DNA from: Candidatus Moranbacteria bacterium UBA4824 | GTDB taxonomy: Bacteria > Patescibacteriota > Minisyncoccia > Moranbacterales > UBA2206 | Length of the DNA stretch: 20,851 bases | Direction of reading: 5' to 3' | Assembly: GCA_002400405.1 (NCBI GenBank) | Contig: DHFM01000013.1 | Location: 1-20,851 of the forward strand | In this document: positions 20,832 through 20,851 of the stretch, piece by piece | How positions within the stretch are numbered: position 1 is the first letter of the stretch | Layout: every line of letters begins with the position of its first letter | Program-made: the position numbers and the translations under genes | The notes under the pieces: model-generated | Told to the model about the DNA's origin: nothing | Databases searched by the model: none | What the model saw: only the letters and a program-made list of their open reading frames with translations

Positions 20832-20851
20832 CCGCCTCGCCGGCGAGGCGG
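20832..20851. repeat. Perfect 20-bp GC-rich palindrome at window end
   Basis: CCGCCTCGCCGGCGAGGCGG equals its own reverse complement. It is nearly the same as 9611-9631 and may continue beyond the window. Confidence 0.85.

Overview
The window is an AT-rich bacterial chromosome segment with densely packed genes, almost all on the minus strand. Short proteins (133-aa delta, 75-aa c subunit), a nucleotidyltransferase without an acetyltransferase half, few Shine-Dalgarno (SD) sites and many scattered short palindromes suggest a Candidate Phyla Radiation (Patescibacteria, Parcubacteria-like) genome. TGA acts as a stop (AtpI-like/atpH junction), so this is not a UGA-recoded lineage. The assignment is inference; no rRNA or tRNA gene was seen.

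Layout, left to right. (1) 1-4108, minus: an amino-sugar cluster read as sugar nucleotidyltransferase, glmM, an unusual NRAMP-family transporter with a helix-turn-helix-like N-terminus, and the 5' part of glmS (cut by the window edge). These make hexosamine phosphate and probably UDP-GlcNAc for the envelope. (2) 4248-6896, minus: leuS with its own promoter and several repeat-derived stretches inside the coding frame. (3) 6901-14918, minus: a complete F-type ATP synthase locus read as atpI-like, atpB, atpE, atpF, a second atpI-like, atpH, atpA, atpG, (interruption), atpD, atpC. It has a good promoter at 14890-14918 and a terminator at 6901-6927. The c subunit carries a two-carboxylate, Na+-type ion site. 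Between atpG and atpD lies an opposing plus-strand unit (9084-9437) with strong extended -10 promoter, boxA-like leader, strong SD, a 68-aa membrane protein and terminator. (4) 14947-19191, minus: rsmI, a Nudix hydrolase, metG, tatD and an rluF-like gene, tightly packed. (5) 19242-19712, plus: a small membrane protein of the YdjM/metal-dependent-hydrolase type, divergent from rsmI and convergent with (6) an AI-2E/PerM-family membrane protein (19775-20782, minus); a bidirectional terminator separates the two.

The most distinctive theme is repeats. Palindromic elements (about 17-100 bp) lie in gaps and also, in frame, inside leuS, rsmI, metG and atpD, much like Rickettsia palindromic elements. 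A separate 125-140 bp AT-rich hairpin repeat fills three gaps. The strongest candidates for new biology are the opposing small-protein unit in the ATP synthase operon, the in-frame palindromes, the HTH-NRAMP fusion, and the doubled AtpI-like genes beside a two-carboxylate c subunit.

No gene-free stretch exceeds 300 bases. The two longest, 8944-9178 and 9386-9645, hold the signals of the small plus-strand unit and dispersed repeats.
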